Assembly: GCF_002835995.1 (NCBI RefSeq)
Contig: NZ_PJBZ01000082.1
Location: 1 to 32,895 of the forward strand
From: Psychromonas sp. Urea-02u-13
GTDB taxonomy: Bacteria; Pseudomonadota; Gammaproteobacteria; Enterobacterales; Psychromonadaceae
Direction of reading: 5' to 3'
DNA: 32,895 bases
Below, piece after piece: positions 17,222 to 25,845 of this stretch. Position 1 is the stretch's first letter; each line of letters opens with the position of its first letter. A model generated the notes under the pieces. That model saw only the letters and a list, made by a program, of their open reading frames with translations, ran no database searches and was not told where the DNA came from. Made by a program: the position numbers and the translations under genes.

Positions 17222-18109
17222 ATGAAAGTTTTAATTATTGGTGCTACAGGCATGCTTGGTTATAGCTTGTTTAAAAACCTAAATGATGCCGAACAGTTCG
17301 ATGTTTACGGGACAGTTCGCAGTACAAAAGGCAAAGAAGTTTTTTTCAGCAATTGCGAAGATCGCATATTTAAAGGCGTTGATGTTAGTGACTTAGCAAC
17401 TGTAGATGCCGTAATTAAAGAGCTAAAACCAGATGTTATTTTGAACTGTATCGGCTTGATTAAGCAGCATAGTATTTCAAAATCACATGTTGATGCGGTT
17501 GCCATTAATAGTTTGCTACCACATCAATTAGCTAGCTTATGCGATAGTTATTTTTGCAAGCTAATCCATTTTTCTACCGACTGTATATTTGATGGTAAAA
17601 AAGGCTTCTATAAAGAGAACGATACTGCAGATGCACAAGACCTATATGGTCGTTCGAAGTGTCTAGGCGAAATTGACTATGCTCCACACCTTACACTGCG
17701 TACTTCAATCATAGGACATGAGTTAAACTCAACCGCAAGTTTAGTTGATTGGTTTTTATCACAAGAAAATACAACAAAAGGTTTTTCTAAAGCGATTTTT
17801 TCTGGCTTGCCGACTTGTGTGATTGCTCGATTACTTATTGATAAAATATTACCTAATCAAGAATTGAATGGGTTGTATCAATTAAGTGTTGAACCGATTG
17901 ATAAATTCACATTATTGAATCTTATTGCTGAAACCTATAGTAAAAAAATAGAAATAATTGAGTCAACTGATTTGCAGATAGATCGCTCATTAAATTCAAA
18001 GCGTTTGCGTGATGTATTGAATTTAGAAATCCCTTCTTGGGAGGTGCTTATTTCTGAAATGCATGATGATTTTAAAAATAGATATGAGGAATACAGATGC
18101 AAAAATTAA
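17222..18109 (+). CDS. RmlD-like SDR reductase of the UDP-L-HexNAc pathway (WbvR/QnlB-like)
   Basis: This 295-residue SDR has the motif GATGMLGYS (7-15), LNCIGLIKQH, HFSTDCIFDGKKGFYKE and the Y-x3-K pair in LYGRSKCLGE. It ends at the normal RmlD length and lacks the C-terminal cupin domain that distinguishes FnlB/WbjC/CapF. That resembles the RmlD-type reductase described with WbvB and WbvD for UDP-L-RhaNAc/L-QuiNAc rather than the L-FucNAc enzyme. It lies between the dehydratase and the 2-epimerase and overlaps the latter by 13 nt. The exact product stereochemistry cannot be read from sequence. Confidence 0.8.
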   Translation: MKVLIIGATGMLGYSLFKNLNDAEQFDVYGTVRSTKGKEVFFSNCEDRIFKGVDVSDLATVDAVIKELKPDVILNCIGLIKQHSISKSHVDAVAINSLLPHQLASLCDSYFCKLIHFSTDCIFDGKKGFYKENDTADAQDLYGRSKCLGEIDYAPHLTLRTSIIGHELNSTASLVDWFLSQENTTKGFSKAIFSGLPTCVIARLLIDKILPNQELNGLYQLSVEPIDKFTLLNLIAETYSKKIEIIESTDLQIDRSLNSKRLRDVLNLEIPSWEVLISEMHDDFKNRYEEYRCKN

Positions 18110-19224
18110 AAGTCGCAACCATAGTTGGTACTCGCCCTGAAATTATTCGTTTATCAAGAACCATTGCTAAATTGGATCAATATTGTGAACACACGCTAAT
18201 CCATACTGGGCAAAATTATGATTATGAATTAAATCAAATTTTCTTTGATGATTTAGGCATTCGTGCTCCTAATGTGTTCTTAGAGTGTGCTGGTGAAACC
18301 GCTGCTGAAACAATGGCACAAGTGATTGCCAAATCCGATAAGGTCTTTGCAGATTTAAAGCCTGATGCTTTACTCATTTTAGGTGATACTAATAGTGCAC
18401 TTTCAGCTATTTCTGCAAAGCGCCGTAAAATTCCAATATTTCACATGGAAGCGGGTAATCGTTGTTTTGATTTACGCGTGCCAGAAGAGATAAATCGTAA
18501 AATAGTTGACCACATTTCTGACGTTAATATGCCATACAGTGATATTGCTCGTGAATATCTACTACGCGAAGGTTTAAAGCCTGAATTTATTATTAAAACG
18601 GGTAGCCCGATGGGTGAAGTGCTGTCTTTTTATAAAGAGAGTATTAATGCCTCAGGCGTACTTTCGCGTTTAAAGCTTGAGCCCGGAAAATACTTTGTTG
18701 TTAGTGTTCATCGCGAAGAGAATGTTGATTCAGATACCAATATTCATAAGTATGTTGAAGTATTAAATACACTTGCAGATAAGTTTGGCTTACCTATTAT
18801 TGTTTCAACGCACCCTAGAACCCGTAAGAAAATTGATGCGTTAAATTTAGAGTTTTCACCGTTGGTACAATTACTGAAGCCTTTGGGTTTTTCAGATTAT
18901 GTGAAACTACAATGTGATTCTAAATTAGTATTAAGTGACAGTGGCACTATCACTGAAGAGTCTTCGATTATGAATTTCTCTGCACTCAACATACGAGAAG
19001 CGCAAGAGAGACCTGAAGGCTTTGAAGAGGGTGCTGTTATGTTTACTGGCATGGAAATTGATCGGATATTGCAAGCGATTAACATATTAGAAGATCAAAG
19101 TGATGGTGAAATACGAACAATGAATTTAGTCCAGGATTATATAGCATCTAATGTATCTGATAAAGTGGTTCGTATCATTACTAGTTATACTGATTACGTT
19201 AATAAATTTGTTTGGAAAAAATAA
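18097..19224 (+). CDS. UDP-HexNAc 2-epimerase (WecB superfamily; WbjD/FnlC/CapG/WbvD-like)
   Basis: This 375-residue 2-epimerase shows IVGTRPEIIRLSR near the N-terminus, HTGQNYD, ILGDTNSALSA, HMEAGNRCFDLRVPEEINRK, VSVHREENVD and LSDSGTITEESS, the full set for the WecB fold. The NRCFDLRVPEE variant is characteristic of the L-HexNAc branch rather than housekeeping WecB. It would finish UDP-L-FucNAc, UDP-L-QuiNAc or a related sugar from the reductase product. It overlaps the reductase gene by 13 nt. The 68-bp gap after it has a 7-bp inverted repeat (CCTACAA/TTGTAGG) with a long loop. Confidence 0.87.
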   Translation: MQKLKVATIVGTRPEIIRLSRTIAKLDQYCEHTLIHTGQNYDYELNQIFFDDLGIRAPNVFLECAGETAAETMAQVIAKSDKVFADLKPDALLILGDTNSALSAISAKRRKIPIFHMEAGNRCFDLRVPEEINRKIVDHISDVNMPYSDIAREYLLREGLKPEFIIKTGSPMGEVLSFYKESINASGVLSRLKLEPGKYFVVSVHREENVDSDTNIHKYVEVLNTLADKFGLPIIVSTHPRTRKKIDALNLEFSPLVQLLKPLGFSDYVKLQCDSKLVLSDSGTITEESSIMNFSALNIREAQERPEGFEEGAVMFTGMEIDRILQAINILEDQSDGEIRTMNLVQDYIASNVSDKVVRIITSYTDYVNKFVWKK

Positions 19225-19292
19225 ACCTACAATATTCATTAAGAGTGAAACTTTAGAAAAATTTGTAGGCATTAAATTGGAAGTTGTATTAA

Positions 19293-20489
19293 ATGCGTTT
19301 AGCTTTATTGATTGATGATTACCTCCCAAATAGTACGCGTGTTGGGGCTAAAATGTTTCATGAGTTAGCTTGTGAGCTTGTGAAATGTGGTCATGAAGTG
19401 GTTGTGGTTACTCCTGGGATTAACCAAAATGAACTTCTAAAAATAAGTATGCTCGACGGCGTTACTGTTTGGAAATTTAACAGTGGGCCAATAAAAGATA
19501 TTGGTAAGATAAAGCGGGCTATAAACGAAACATTGCTTTCGACCCGTGCATGGAATGCTATTAAGGCAAAGGTATGCCTTGGTTACTTTGATGGTGTTGT
19601 CTATTATTCACCTTCTATTTTCTTTTCCCATCTCGTGACAAAACTTAAAAAGGCTTGTGGTTGTCAATCTTATTTAGTTCTTCGTGACTTGTTTCCTCAA
19701 TGGGCGGTTGATGAAGGACTAATGAAGCAAGGCTCTTTAATTGAAAAATACTTCCGATTTTTTGAGAAATTAAACTATAAGGCTGCTAACCATATTGGTT
19801 TAATGTCTCAAAATAATCTTACTTTATTCAACAGTAGAACTGACAATGTTTACCAAACTACAATTCTAAGGAACTGGGCTGCATTTTCCCCATTTAATGT
19901 TAAGGACGCGAATTTTAACTATAGAGATAAACTGAATCTTACTAATAAAGTGATTTATTTTTATGGTGGCAATATCGGTCATGCTCAAGATATGGAAAAT
20001 TTAATGCGTTTAGCGCGTGACATGCAACCATATCCACAAGCGCATTTCTTGTTCGTTGGCCAAGGAGATGAAGTTGAACTAATTAATAAACTTGCTACAG
20101 ACTGGGAATTAGATAACTTTACTTATTTGGCTTCAGTAACACAGGAAGTGTTTAAGCATTTATTATCGGAAGTTGATGTAGGTTTATTTTCCTTAGCTCG
20201 TAGCCTCTCTGCCCATAATTTCCCCGGTAAGTTACTTGGTTACATGGTTGAGTCTTTACCTATACTAGGCAGTGTCAATCCCGGTAATGACCTGCTTGAT
20301 CTTGTTAGGGAAAATGATGCAGGTGATATATTTATTAACGGTGAAGATGATAAGTTGTTAAACGCGTCTATTTCCTATTTAAATAGTGAATATCGGAATA
20401 ATAAAGGTAATAATGCAACTGTATTATTACATAACGAATTTACAGTTGAGTCTGCAGTCAAAGATATTGTTAACACAATCGGTTTGTAG
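19293..20489 (+). CDS. family 4 glycosyltransferase, WbuB-like
   Basis: This 398-residue protein opens with LLIDDYLPNSTRVGAKMFHEL and continues with LVLRDLFPQWAVDEGL, VIYFYGGNIGHAQDMENLMRLA and AHNFPGKLLGYMVESLPILGS. This pattern belongs to the WbuB group, which transfers L-FucNAc in E. coli O26-type clusters and is usually found after fnlABC-like genes, as here. The likely donor is therefore the UDP-L-HexNAc made by the three preceding genes. If that sugar is L-QuiNAc, the specificity differs from the E. coli prototype. Confidence 0.82.
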   Translation: MRLALLIDDYLPNSTRVGAKMFHELACELVKCGHEVVVVTPGINQNELLKISMLDGVTVWKFNSGPIKDIGKIKRAINETLLSTRAWNAIKAKVCLGYFDGVVYYSPSIFFSHLVTKLKKACGCQSYLVLRDLFPQWAVDEGLMKQGSLIEKYFRFFEKLNYKAANHIGLMSQNNLTLFNSRTDNVYQTTILRNWAAFSPFNVKDANFNYRDKLNLTNKVIYFYGGNIGHAQDMENLMRLARDMQPYPQAHFLFVGQGDEVELINKLATDWELDNFTYLASVTQEVFKHLLSEVDVGLFSLARSLSAHNFPGKLLGYMVESLPILGSVNPGNDLLDLVRENDAGDIFINGEDDKLLNASISYLNSEYRNNKGNNATVLLHNEFTVESAVKDIVNTIGL

Positions 20490-20540
20490 CTTTTTACAGC
20501 TATTGTTTTAGTTAAATTTTTATTAATATTAGGGCCTATT

Positions 20541-21617
20541 ATGATTTTAATCACCGGCGGAGCCGGTTTTATTGGTAGTGCAGTTATACGCCATATAATC
20601 GAAAATACTAACGATACAATCGTAAATGTTGATTGCCTAACTTATGCAGGTAATCTTGAGTCACTTACCACTATTTCTGATAATGAACGTTATAACTTTG
20701 TGCAAGCAGATATCTGTGATGCTAAAGTAATGGAAAAAGTTTTTGAGCAGTATCAGCCTACAGCGATAATGCACCTTGCAGCAGAATCGCATGTTGACCG
20801 TTCTATTGATGGACCTGCAGCTTTTATACAAACCAATATTGTTGGCACATTTACACTGTTAGAAGCTGCGCGTAGTTATTGGGGCGCTTTACCTGAAGAT
20901 AAAAAACATGCTTTTCGTTTTCACCACATTAGTACCGATGAAGTGTACGGTGATTTAGAAGGAACTGAAGACTTGTTTACTGAGGAGACGTCTTACGAGC
21001 CAAGCTCTCCATATTCTGCGTCTAAAGCATCAAGTGACCATCTAGTTCGCGCCTGGAATCGTACTTACGGTTTCCCCGTGATTGTGACGAACTGCTCGAA
21101 TAACTATGGCCCTTATCACTTCCCTGAAAAATTGATTCCACATGTTATTTTAAATGCGTTAGATGCAAAACCTTTACCTATTTATGGTGATGGTAGCCAA
21201 ATTCGTGATTGGTTATATGTAGAAGACCATGCTCGTGCGCTTTATAAAGTGGCAACTGAAGGTGCTGTTGGTGAAACTTACAATATTGGTGGTCATAATG
21301 AAAAAAAAAATATTGAGGTAGTCGAAACACTGTGTGCCATTCTTGATGAATTAAAACCTATTTCAGATAACCTTGCTTTTGCTTCATCATCGTTAGTTAA
21401 TTACAATGAACTTATTACGTTTGTTAAAGACCGCCCTGGTCATGATATACGTTATGCCATTGATGCATCGAAAATTGATAAAGAGCTAGGTTGGGTACCA
21501 GAAGAGAGTTTTGAAACGGGTATTCGTAAGACGGTTGAATGGTATTTAAATAATGAAAATTGGTGGAAGCGTGTATTAAGCGGTGAATACCAATTAGAAC
21601 GTATTGGAGATAAATAA
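20541..21617 (+). CDS. rmlB: dTDP-glucose 4,6-dehydratase
   Basis: This 358-residue SDR has the NAD loop [11 protein letters not shown] (5-15), [27 protein letters not shown] and the Y-x3-K of [15 protein letters not shown], followed by [17 protein letters not shown] and [18 protein letters not shown], all diagnostic of RmlB. It makes dTDP-4-keto-6-deoxyglucose, which feeds both RmlC/RmlD (L-rhamnose) and the FdtA-like ketoisomerase encoded at the left end. It is first of four contiguous rml genes in the order B-A-C-D. Confidence 0.95.
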   Translation: MILITGGAGFIGSAVIRHIIENTNDTIVNVDCLTYAGNLESLTTISDNERYNFVQADICDAKVMEKVFEQYQPTAIMHLAAESHVDRSIDGPAAFIQTNIVGTFTLLEAARSYWGALPEDKKHAFRFHHISTDEVYGDLEGTEDLFTEETSYEPSSPYSASKASSDHLVRAWNRTYGFPVIVTNCSNNYGPYHFPEKLIPHVILNALDAKPLPIYGDGSQIRDWLYVEDHARALYKVATEGAVGETYNIGGHNEKKNIEVVETLCAILDELKPISDNLAFASSSLVNYNELITFVKDRPGHDIRYAIDASKIDKELGWVPEESFETGIRKTVEWYLNNENWWKRVLSGEYQLERIGDK

Positions 21618-21619
21618 TC

Positions 21620-22516
21620 ATGGCTAGCTCTATTTCTTCAAGGTACAAAGGTATTATTTTAGCCGGTGGTTCTGGCAGTCGTTTACATCCCATTACCTTA
21701 GGCACTTCTAAACAGCTATTGCCTATTTACGACAAACCAATGATTTTTTATCCGTTGTCAGTTTTGATGCTAGCAGGTATTAAAGATATTTTAATCATAT
21801 CAACACCTGAAGACTTACCAAACTTTGAGCGCATGCTCGGTGATGGTAGACAGTTTGGTATTCAGATTAGCTATAAAGAACAACCAACCCCAGATGGCCT
21901 AGCACAGGCATTCATTCTCGGTGAAGAGTTCATCGGTGATGATAATGTTGCTTTGGTACTAGGGGATAACATCTTCTATGGTCAGCATTTTTCAGAGAAA
22001 TTGCTTGCTGCGGCTAAAGTTGAAAAAGGCGCTTCCGTATTTGGCTACCATGTAAAGGACCCTGAGCGATTTGGTGTAGTGGAATTTGATCAAAGCGGTA
22101 AAGCATTAAGCATTGAAGAAAAGCCAGAGCAACCAAGATCAAACTATGCGGTGACTGGTTTGTATTTTTACGATAATGACGTTGTTGAGATTGCAAAATC
22201 AATTAAACCATCACACCGTGGTGAATTAGAGATTACGGACGTAAATATTGCTTATTTAGAACGTGGTGATTTAAATGTTGAAGTATTAGGCCGTGGCTTT
22301 GCTTGGCTTGATACAGGCACACATGATTCGTTATTAGAGGCGAGCCATTTTGTACAAACTGTTGAGCATCGACAAGGCTTTAAAGTCGCTTGTTTAGAAG
22401 AAATCGCCTTTGTGCAGGGATGGCTGAGTAAAGATGAGTTACTTGTTCAAGCGGAAAAACTGAAGAAGACAGGTTACGGCCAGTACCTATTTGACATTGC
22501 TAATGGAATGGTTTAA
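21620..22516 (+). CDS. rmlA: glucose-1-phosphate thymidylyltransferase
   Basis: This 298-residue nucleotidyltransferase has [47 protein letters not shown] (metal Asp) and [18 protein letters not shown]. It makes dTDP-glucose from dTTP and glucose-1-phosphate. A short Ser-rich extension (MASSISSRY) precedes the core. It begins 2 bases after rmlB and its stop overlaps the ATG of rmlC by one base. Confidence 0.95.
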   Translation: MASSISSRYKGIILAGGSGSRLHPITLGTSKQLLPIYDKPMIFYPLSVLMLAGIKDILIISTPEDLPNFERMLGDGRQFGIQISYKEQPTPDGLAQAFILGEEFIGDDNVALVLGDNIFYGQHFSEKLLAAAKVEKGASVFGYHVKDPERFGVVEFDQSGKALSIEEKPEQPRSNYAVTGLYFYDNDVVEIAKSIKPSHRGELEITDVNIAYLERGDLNVEVLGRGFAWLDTGTHDSLLEASHFVQTVEHRQGFKVACLEEIAFVQGWLSKDELLVQAEKLKKTGYGQYLFDIANGMV

Positions 22517-23064
22517 TGAAATTTATTGATACTGAAATTGCAGATGTGAAAATTATTGAGATAAATGTATTTGGTGACGAACGTGGTTTCTTTATGGAGA
22601 CCTTTCGTACTGATGAGTTTATGGAGAAAACTGGTGCGAAACCTTTTGTACAAGACAACCACAGTAAATCGACTAAAGGTATTTTGCGTGGTTTACATTT
22701 CCAGCAGCAGCAAACACAGGGCAAGCTAGTACGTGTTATATCGGGCGCTGTTTATGATGTTGCTGTGGATATGCGAGAATCATCACCTACGTTCGGAAAA
22801 GCGGTAGGTGTTGTACTTTCTGCGGAAAATAAACGGCAGCTTTGGGTGCCAGAAGGTTTTGCTCACGGTTTTTACGTGATTACCGATTCTGCTGAATTTA
22901 TTTATAAGTGCACTGATTATTATCACCCTGAATCTGAAGTATCTGTACGTTGGGATGATGCTGAACTAGCTATTGATTGGCCGTTAGTTGATGGTGAATT
23001 ACCTCAACTATCAGTAAAAGATGTAGATGGTTTTTCTTTTCAAAATGCTCCGAAATTTGATTAA
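22516..23064 (+). CDS. rmlC: dTDP-4-dehydrorhamnose 3,5-epimerase
   Basis: This 182-residue cupin has FGDERGFFMETFR, FVQDNHSKSTKGILRGLHFQ with the catalytic His, VYDVAVDMRESSPTFGK and WVPEGFAHGFYV followed by YKCTDYYHPESE. Length is full. Together with RmlD it commits the dTDP-4-keto-6-deoxyglucose pool to L-rhamnose. A 167-bp gap follows before rmlD. Confidence 0.95.
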   Translation: MKFIDTEIADVKIIEINVFGDERGFFMETFRTDEFMEKTGAKPFVQDNHSKSTKGILRGLHFQQQQTQGKLVRVISGAVYDVAVDMRESSPTFGKAVGVVLSAENKRQLWVPEGFAHGFYVITDSAEFIYKCTDYYHPESEVSVRWDDAELAIDWPLVDGELPQLSVKDVDGFSFQNAPKFD

Positions 23065-23107
23065 TTAAGGATCTGCTTCAAAATTACTTGCGCTTTTGTT
23101 TGAAAAT

Positions 23108-23129
23108 AGTCTGTTATCTTAGACTTTTT
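23108..23129 (+). terminator. weak hairpin with T-run between rmlC and rmlD
   Basis: AGTCT (23108-23112) and AGACT (23121-23125) form a 5-bp stem running into TTTTT. The stem is short and AT-rich, so at best this attenuates transcription before rmlD. Confidence 0.22.
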
Positions 23130-23231
23130 GAAACAATTAGAGCAAGTTATTGTGTAACGACTCCTGGTTATGAGTTTCTACTTACTCTCTTTTTAATCAC
23201 ATCTAAATATAACAAATATAAAGGAATAAAG

Positions 23232-24092
23232 ATGAAAGTCGTTATCACAGGGAAAGGTGGACAACTTGCTTGGGAATTAGAGCAACTTGCACCACAACAT
23301 TATGAAGTTATCTGCGTTGGCATTAATGAGCTTGATATTACCAATGAGTCATTAGTTTCTGAATTTATTGCTAACACTAAGCCTGACTTAGTGATTAATG
23401 CCGCCGCCTATACTGCTGTAGATAAAGCCGAAGAAGATACAGAAGTCGCTTATGCCGTTAATGAATTAGGTACTAAGTACCTCGCTAATGCTTGCAAAGG
23501 AATCGATGCGCGTATTTTACATGTATCCACTGATTTTGTCTTCGACGGGACAAGTACTATCCCTTATAAAACTGACTCAAAACCAAATCCAATAAACGTT
23601 TATGGAGCATCAAAGCTTGCTGGTGATATTGCTCTACAGGAAATACTACCTGAAGCGAGTGTCATTGTGCGCACAGCTTGGGTATATTCTGCTAATGGCA
23701 ATAACTTCGTTAAAAGCATGTTGCGTTTAATGCAAGAAAAACCGCAGCTTGGCATTATTTATGACCAAGTTGGTACGCCTACTTGGGCTAAAGGTCTTGC
23801 AGAGTGGCTATGGGCTGTAGCAAAGAAACCTGAAGTGACTGGCTTTTATCACTGGACCGATGCGGGTATTGCATCTTGGTATGACTTTGCCATTGCGATT
23901 CAAGAATTAGGTATTGAAAAAGGATTGTTAAAAGAGGCTATTCCTATTTTACCTATCCCAACTTCTGCTTATCCAACACCCGCCAAACGACCTGCGTTTT
24001 CGGTGATTGATAAAGCAAGCGCTGAAGAAGTGTCTGGTATTAATTCTACGCACTGGCGTAAACAGTTATCTTCTATGATGGATACTTTATAA
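23232..24092 (+). CDS. rmlD: dTDP-4-dehydrorhamnose reductase
   Basis: This 286-residue SDR has VVITGKGGQLAWELEQL at the N-terminus, INAAAYTAVDKAEED, HVSTDFVFDGTS, and Y-x3-K in VYGASKLAGD, then RTAWVYS and GTPTWAKGLAEWLW, as in RmlD. It reduces the RmlC product to dTDP-L-rhamnose. I choose the ATG at 23232, preceded by AAGGAATAAAG; an upstream in-frame extension of 48 codons does not look like RmlD. It is the last gene before the mobile-element region. Confidence 0.93.
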   Translation: MKVVITGKGGQLAWELEQLAPQHYEVICVGINELDITNESLVSEFIANTKPDLVINAAAYTAVDKAEEDTEVAYAVNELGTKYLANACKGIDARILHVSTDFVFDGTSTIPYKTDSKPNPINVYGASKLAGDIALQEILPEASVIVRTAWVYSANGNNFVKSMLRLMQEKPQLGIIYDQVGTPTWAKGLAEWLWAVAKKPEVTGFYHWTDAGIASWYDFAIAIQELGIEKGLLKEAIPILPIPTSAYPTPAKRPAFSVIDKASAEEVSGINSTHWRKQLSSMMDTL

Positions 24093-24223
24093 GGTTGTTG
24101 GGATATATAATCCAACAAATATGTTAGCTGTATTTAACTAAGTAATGGAAAGTATTGTTTATAGTAAAACTCTTGACTCTTTTCTGCTTTCTTTATATTA
24201 CAGTTAACTTTTATCTCCACATA

Positions 24224-24279
24224 TTTTATAAATACCTCTTTAAATGATCAACTTTATTGACTATGATCTCTCCCGTCTT
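24224..24279 (+). repeat. 56-bp imperfect direct repeat, left copy
   Basis: This stretch aligns without gaps to 27487-27542, with 45 of 56 positions identical by eye. The right copy is the immediate leader of the WecA-like gene. The two copies bracket the IS30/IS66/RAYT/toxin debris. The 225-bp gap after rmlD also has a 7-bp stem at 24095-24118 (TTGTTGG/CCAACAA) without a T-run. Confidence 0.6.
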
Positions 24280-24284
24280 ATTAT
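24257..24284 (+). promoter_or_regulatory. promoter-like sequence inside the left 56-bp repeat
   Basis: TTGACT (24257-24262), a 16-nt spacer and TATTAT (24279-24284) are a good sigma70 match. It now points into the 3' end of the IS30 transposase gene (antisense). The equivalent site in the right copy (27520-27547) has weaker boxes, TTTACT and TTTTAT. Confidence 0.4.
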
Positions 24285-24317
24285 CTGAGGCAGATTCAAC
24301 CTTGAAGTGCATAACGA

Positions 24318-25289
24318 CTACGCAGCTATAGCTACTAGGTGTTCAGCCATTAAATTGGCTGGCGTTTTGTAATTCAGTTTCTTTCTTGGTCTTTCATTCA
24401 GCCTCACTATTACATCTTCAACTTCTGATTGCGATACTTTCTTAAAGTCCGTTGATTTTGGCCAGTATTGTCGTAACAGACCATTAGTGTTTTCGTTCAA
24501 GCCTCGTTGCCATGAACAATATGGGTCTGCGAAGTAAACGCCACAACTTAAATGTTCAGTCATCACTTCATGGTATGCAAATTCTTTACCGTTGTCGGCT
24601 GTGATAGTAAGTACTGCATCTTTAAACGGCTGTAATAACGCAATAGTCGCAGCTGTGACTGATCTAGCTGATTTATCATCAACACGCATCGATACCGTGA
24701 AGCTAGTTTTACGTTCGACAATCGTGACCAAAGCACCGCTGTGGCCTTTGCCAATGACTAGGTCTATCTCCCAATCCCCGATTCTATTTTTATCGTCAAC
24801 AACAGCCGGTCGTTCATCAATACTTACTCTATTTCTGATAAAACCTCTGCCTGCTTGTTTATCCTTGCTACGGGACTGGTAAGCTTTACCTTTTCTACGC
24901 AAGTTTTGGAATAACTGGCCTCCGCGTTTCTTATTAGACCAAATATAGAGGTAGATGGCTTCGTGACTAATCAAGATATTGTGATCTTCTCTTAGCCACC
25001 CAGACACTTGCTCTGGACTCCATTCTATTTGAATCTTTGAGTCTATTAAGGCAACTAAGCTACTTGTCATCTTTATTGCTTTACGGGAAAGTAATCTACG
25101 GTTATCAGCAAACGATTGGGCTTGCTTAATACGGTAGCCTCGCTTGCCTGTGTTACGGTTAAGCTCTCTGCTTATTGTCGATTGGCTGATCTTTAACTGC
25201 TGTGCAATTTTATTTTGACTCATGCCTATTTTATTTAAAGCATAAATCTGGCATCTTAGTTCATAGGTCAGTTGTTTATATGTTTTCAT
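24318..25289 (-). CDS. IS30-family transposase
   Basis: This 323-residue protein has an N-terminal HTH (about residues 5-45: QIYALNKIGMSQNKIAQQL, QSTISRELNRN) and an integrase core with the DDE residues D172 (RIGDWEID), D232 (TITADNGKEF) and E266 (GLNENTNGLLRQYWP). The C-terminal RLNERPRKKLNYKTPA is diagnostic of IS30. I start at MKTYKQLTYELRCQIY, as in family members; a GTG 8 codons upstream is also open. The frame is intact, so the enzyme may be functional even though the right end of the element looks lost. Confidence 0.92.
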   Translation of the reverse strand: MKTYKQLTYELRCQIYALNKIGMSQNKIAQQLKISQSTISRELNRNTGKRGYRIKQAQSFADNRRLLSRKAIKMTSSLVALIDSKIQIEWSPEQVSGWLREDHNILISHEAIYLYIWSNKKRGGQLFQNLRRKGKAYQSRSKDKQAGRGFIRNRVSIDERPAVVDDKNRIGDWEIDLVIGKGHSGALVTIVERKTSFTVSMRVDDKSARSVTAATIALLQPFKDAVLTITADNGKEFAYHEVMTEHLSCGVYFADPYCSWQRGLNENTNGLLRQYWPKSTDFKKVSQSEVEDVIVRLNERPRKKLNYKTPANLMAEHLVAIAA

Positions 25290-25370
25290 TGGTAAGCGTA
25301 TAGCGAACAGCACCTACCCCTAACCCCTTATCTCAGATACCTTATATCTTCATTTTATTTGGAGGTAATC

Positions 25371-25670
25371 ATGAGAATTTCGCGAAGCCAAACACAATGG
25401 CAAACTATCATTAAAGACCACCAATCCAGTGGTTTAACCGTTATTGAATATTGCCAACAACTACAATTATCCACGTCGAACTTTTATGCCATTAAAAAGA
25501 AACTTGGCCTATCATCGAGAAATTTTGTTCGCGCTAAAATACCCCCACAAGTTGAGTTTGTTGAAGATAAAACCTTAATAACGGTAACCATGGGCAAGGT
25601 AAATGTCAGCTTGCCAAACACCACTTCCGCCAACTATTTAAGTCAATTGTTACGAGAGCTGGCTTTATGA
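25371..25670 (+). CDS. tnpA: IS66-family accessory protein TnpA
   Basis: This 99-residue protein starts RISRSQTQWQTIIKDHQSSG and has the HTH-like TVIEYCQQLQLSTSNFYAIK, the typical IS66 OrfA helix-turn-helix. The ATG at 25371 follows a strong GGAGG site; an upstream TTG is unnecessary. Its stop overlaps the ATG of a tnpB fragment as in intact IS66 elements. The large transposase gene tnpC is absent, so this is an IS66 relic. Confidence 0.85.
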   Translation: MRISRSQTQWQTIIKDHQSSGLTVIEYCQQLQLSTSNFYAIKKKLGLSSRNFVRAKIPPQVEFVEDKTLITVTMGKVNVSLPNTTSANYLSQLLRELAL

Positions 25671-25801
25671 AAATGTTTGTTGAGCCAACGAGTATTTTTC
25701 TACATCGAGACTTTATTGATTTTCGCAAGGCCATCAATGGGCTAAGAGAAAGATCAAAAAGATCAGGGCATCCAAAGACTTTGACTAAATTTCCAAGCTA
25801 A
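25667..25801 (+). pseudogene. tnpB: truncated IS66 TnpB fragment
   Basis: The frame opens with MKMFVEPTSIFLHRDFIDF and RKAINGL, the conserved N-terminus of IS66 Orf2. After codon 26 (about 25744) it runs into unrelated sequence belonging to the leader of the RAYT unit and stops after 44 codons. Normal TnpB is above 100 residues, so about three quarters are missing. Confidence 0.8.
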
Positions 25802-25832
25802 CCTATGTTTAATTAATCAACATTGGTTAGCT
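25796..25832 (+). promoter_or_regulatory. hairpin directly upstream of the RAYT ribosome site
   Basis: AGCTAACC (25796-25803) pairs with GGTTAGCT (25825-25832), and after one T-T mismatch ATGTT pairs with AACAT around the loop TAATTAATC. The stem ends a few bases before GGAGG (25836-25840). It may be a transposase-binding or translation-control structure, or the end of the RAYT unit. Confidence 0.45.
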
Positions 25833-25845
25833 ATTGGAGGTAATG

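Noticed and set aside
24095-24118. Rho-independent terminator after rmlD
   Set aside because: TTGTTGG/CCAACAA can pair, but the stem is only 7 bp and no T-run follows.
24592-24882. Plus-strand open frame opposite the IS30 transposase
   Set aside because: It is antisense to an intact transposase with clear DDE residues; no independent evidence.
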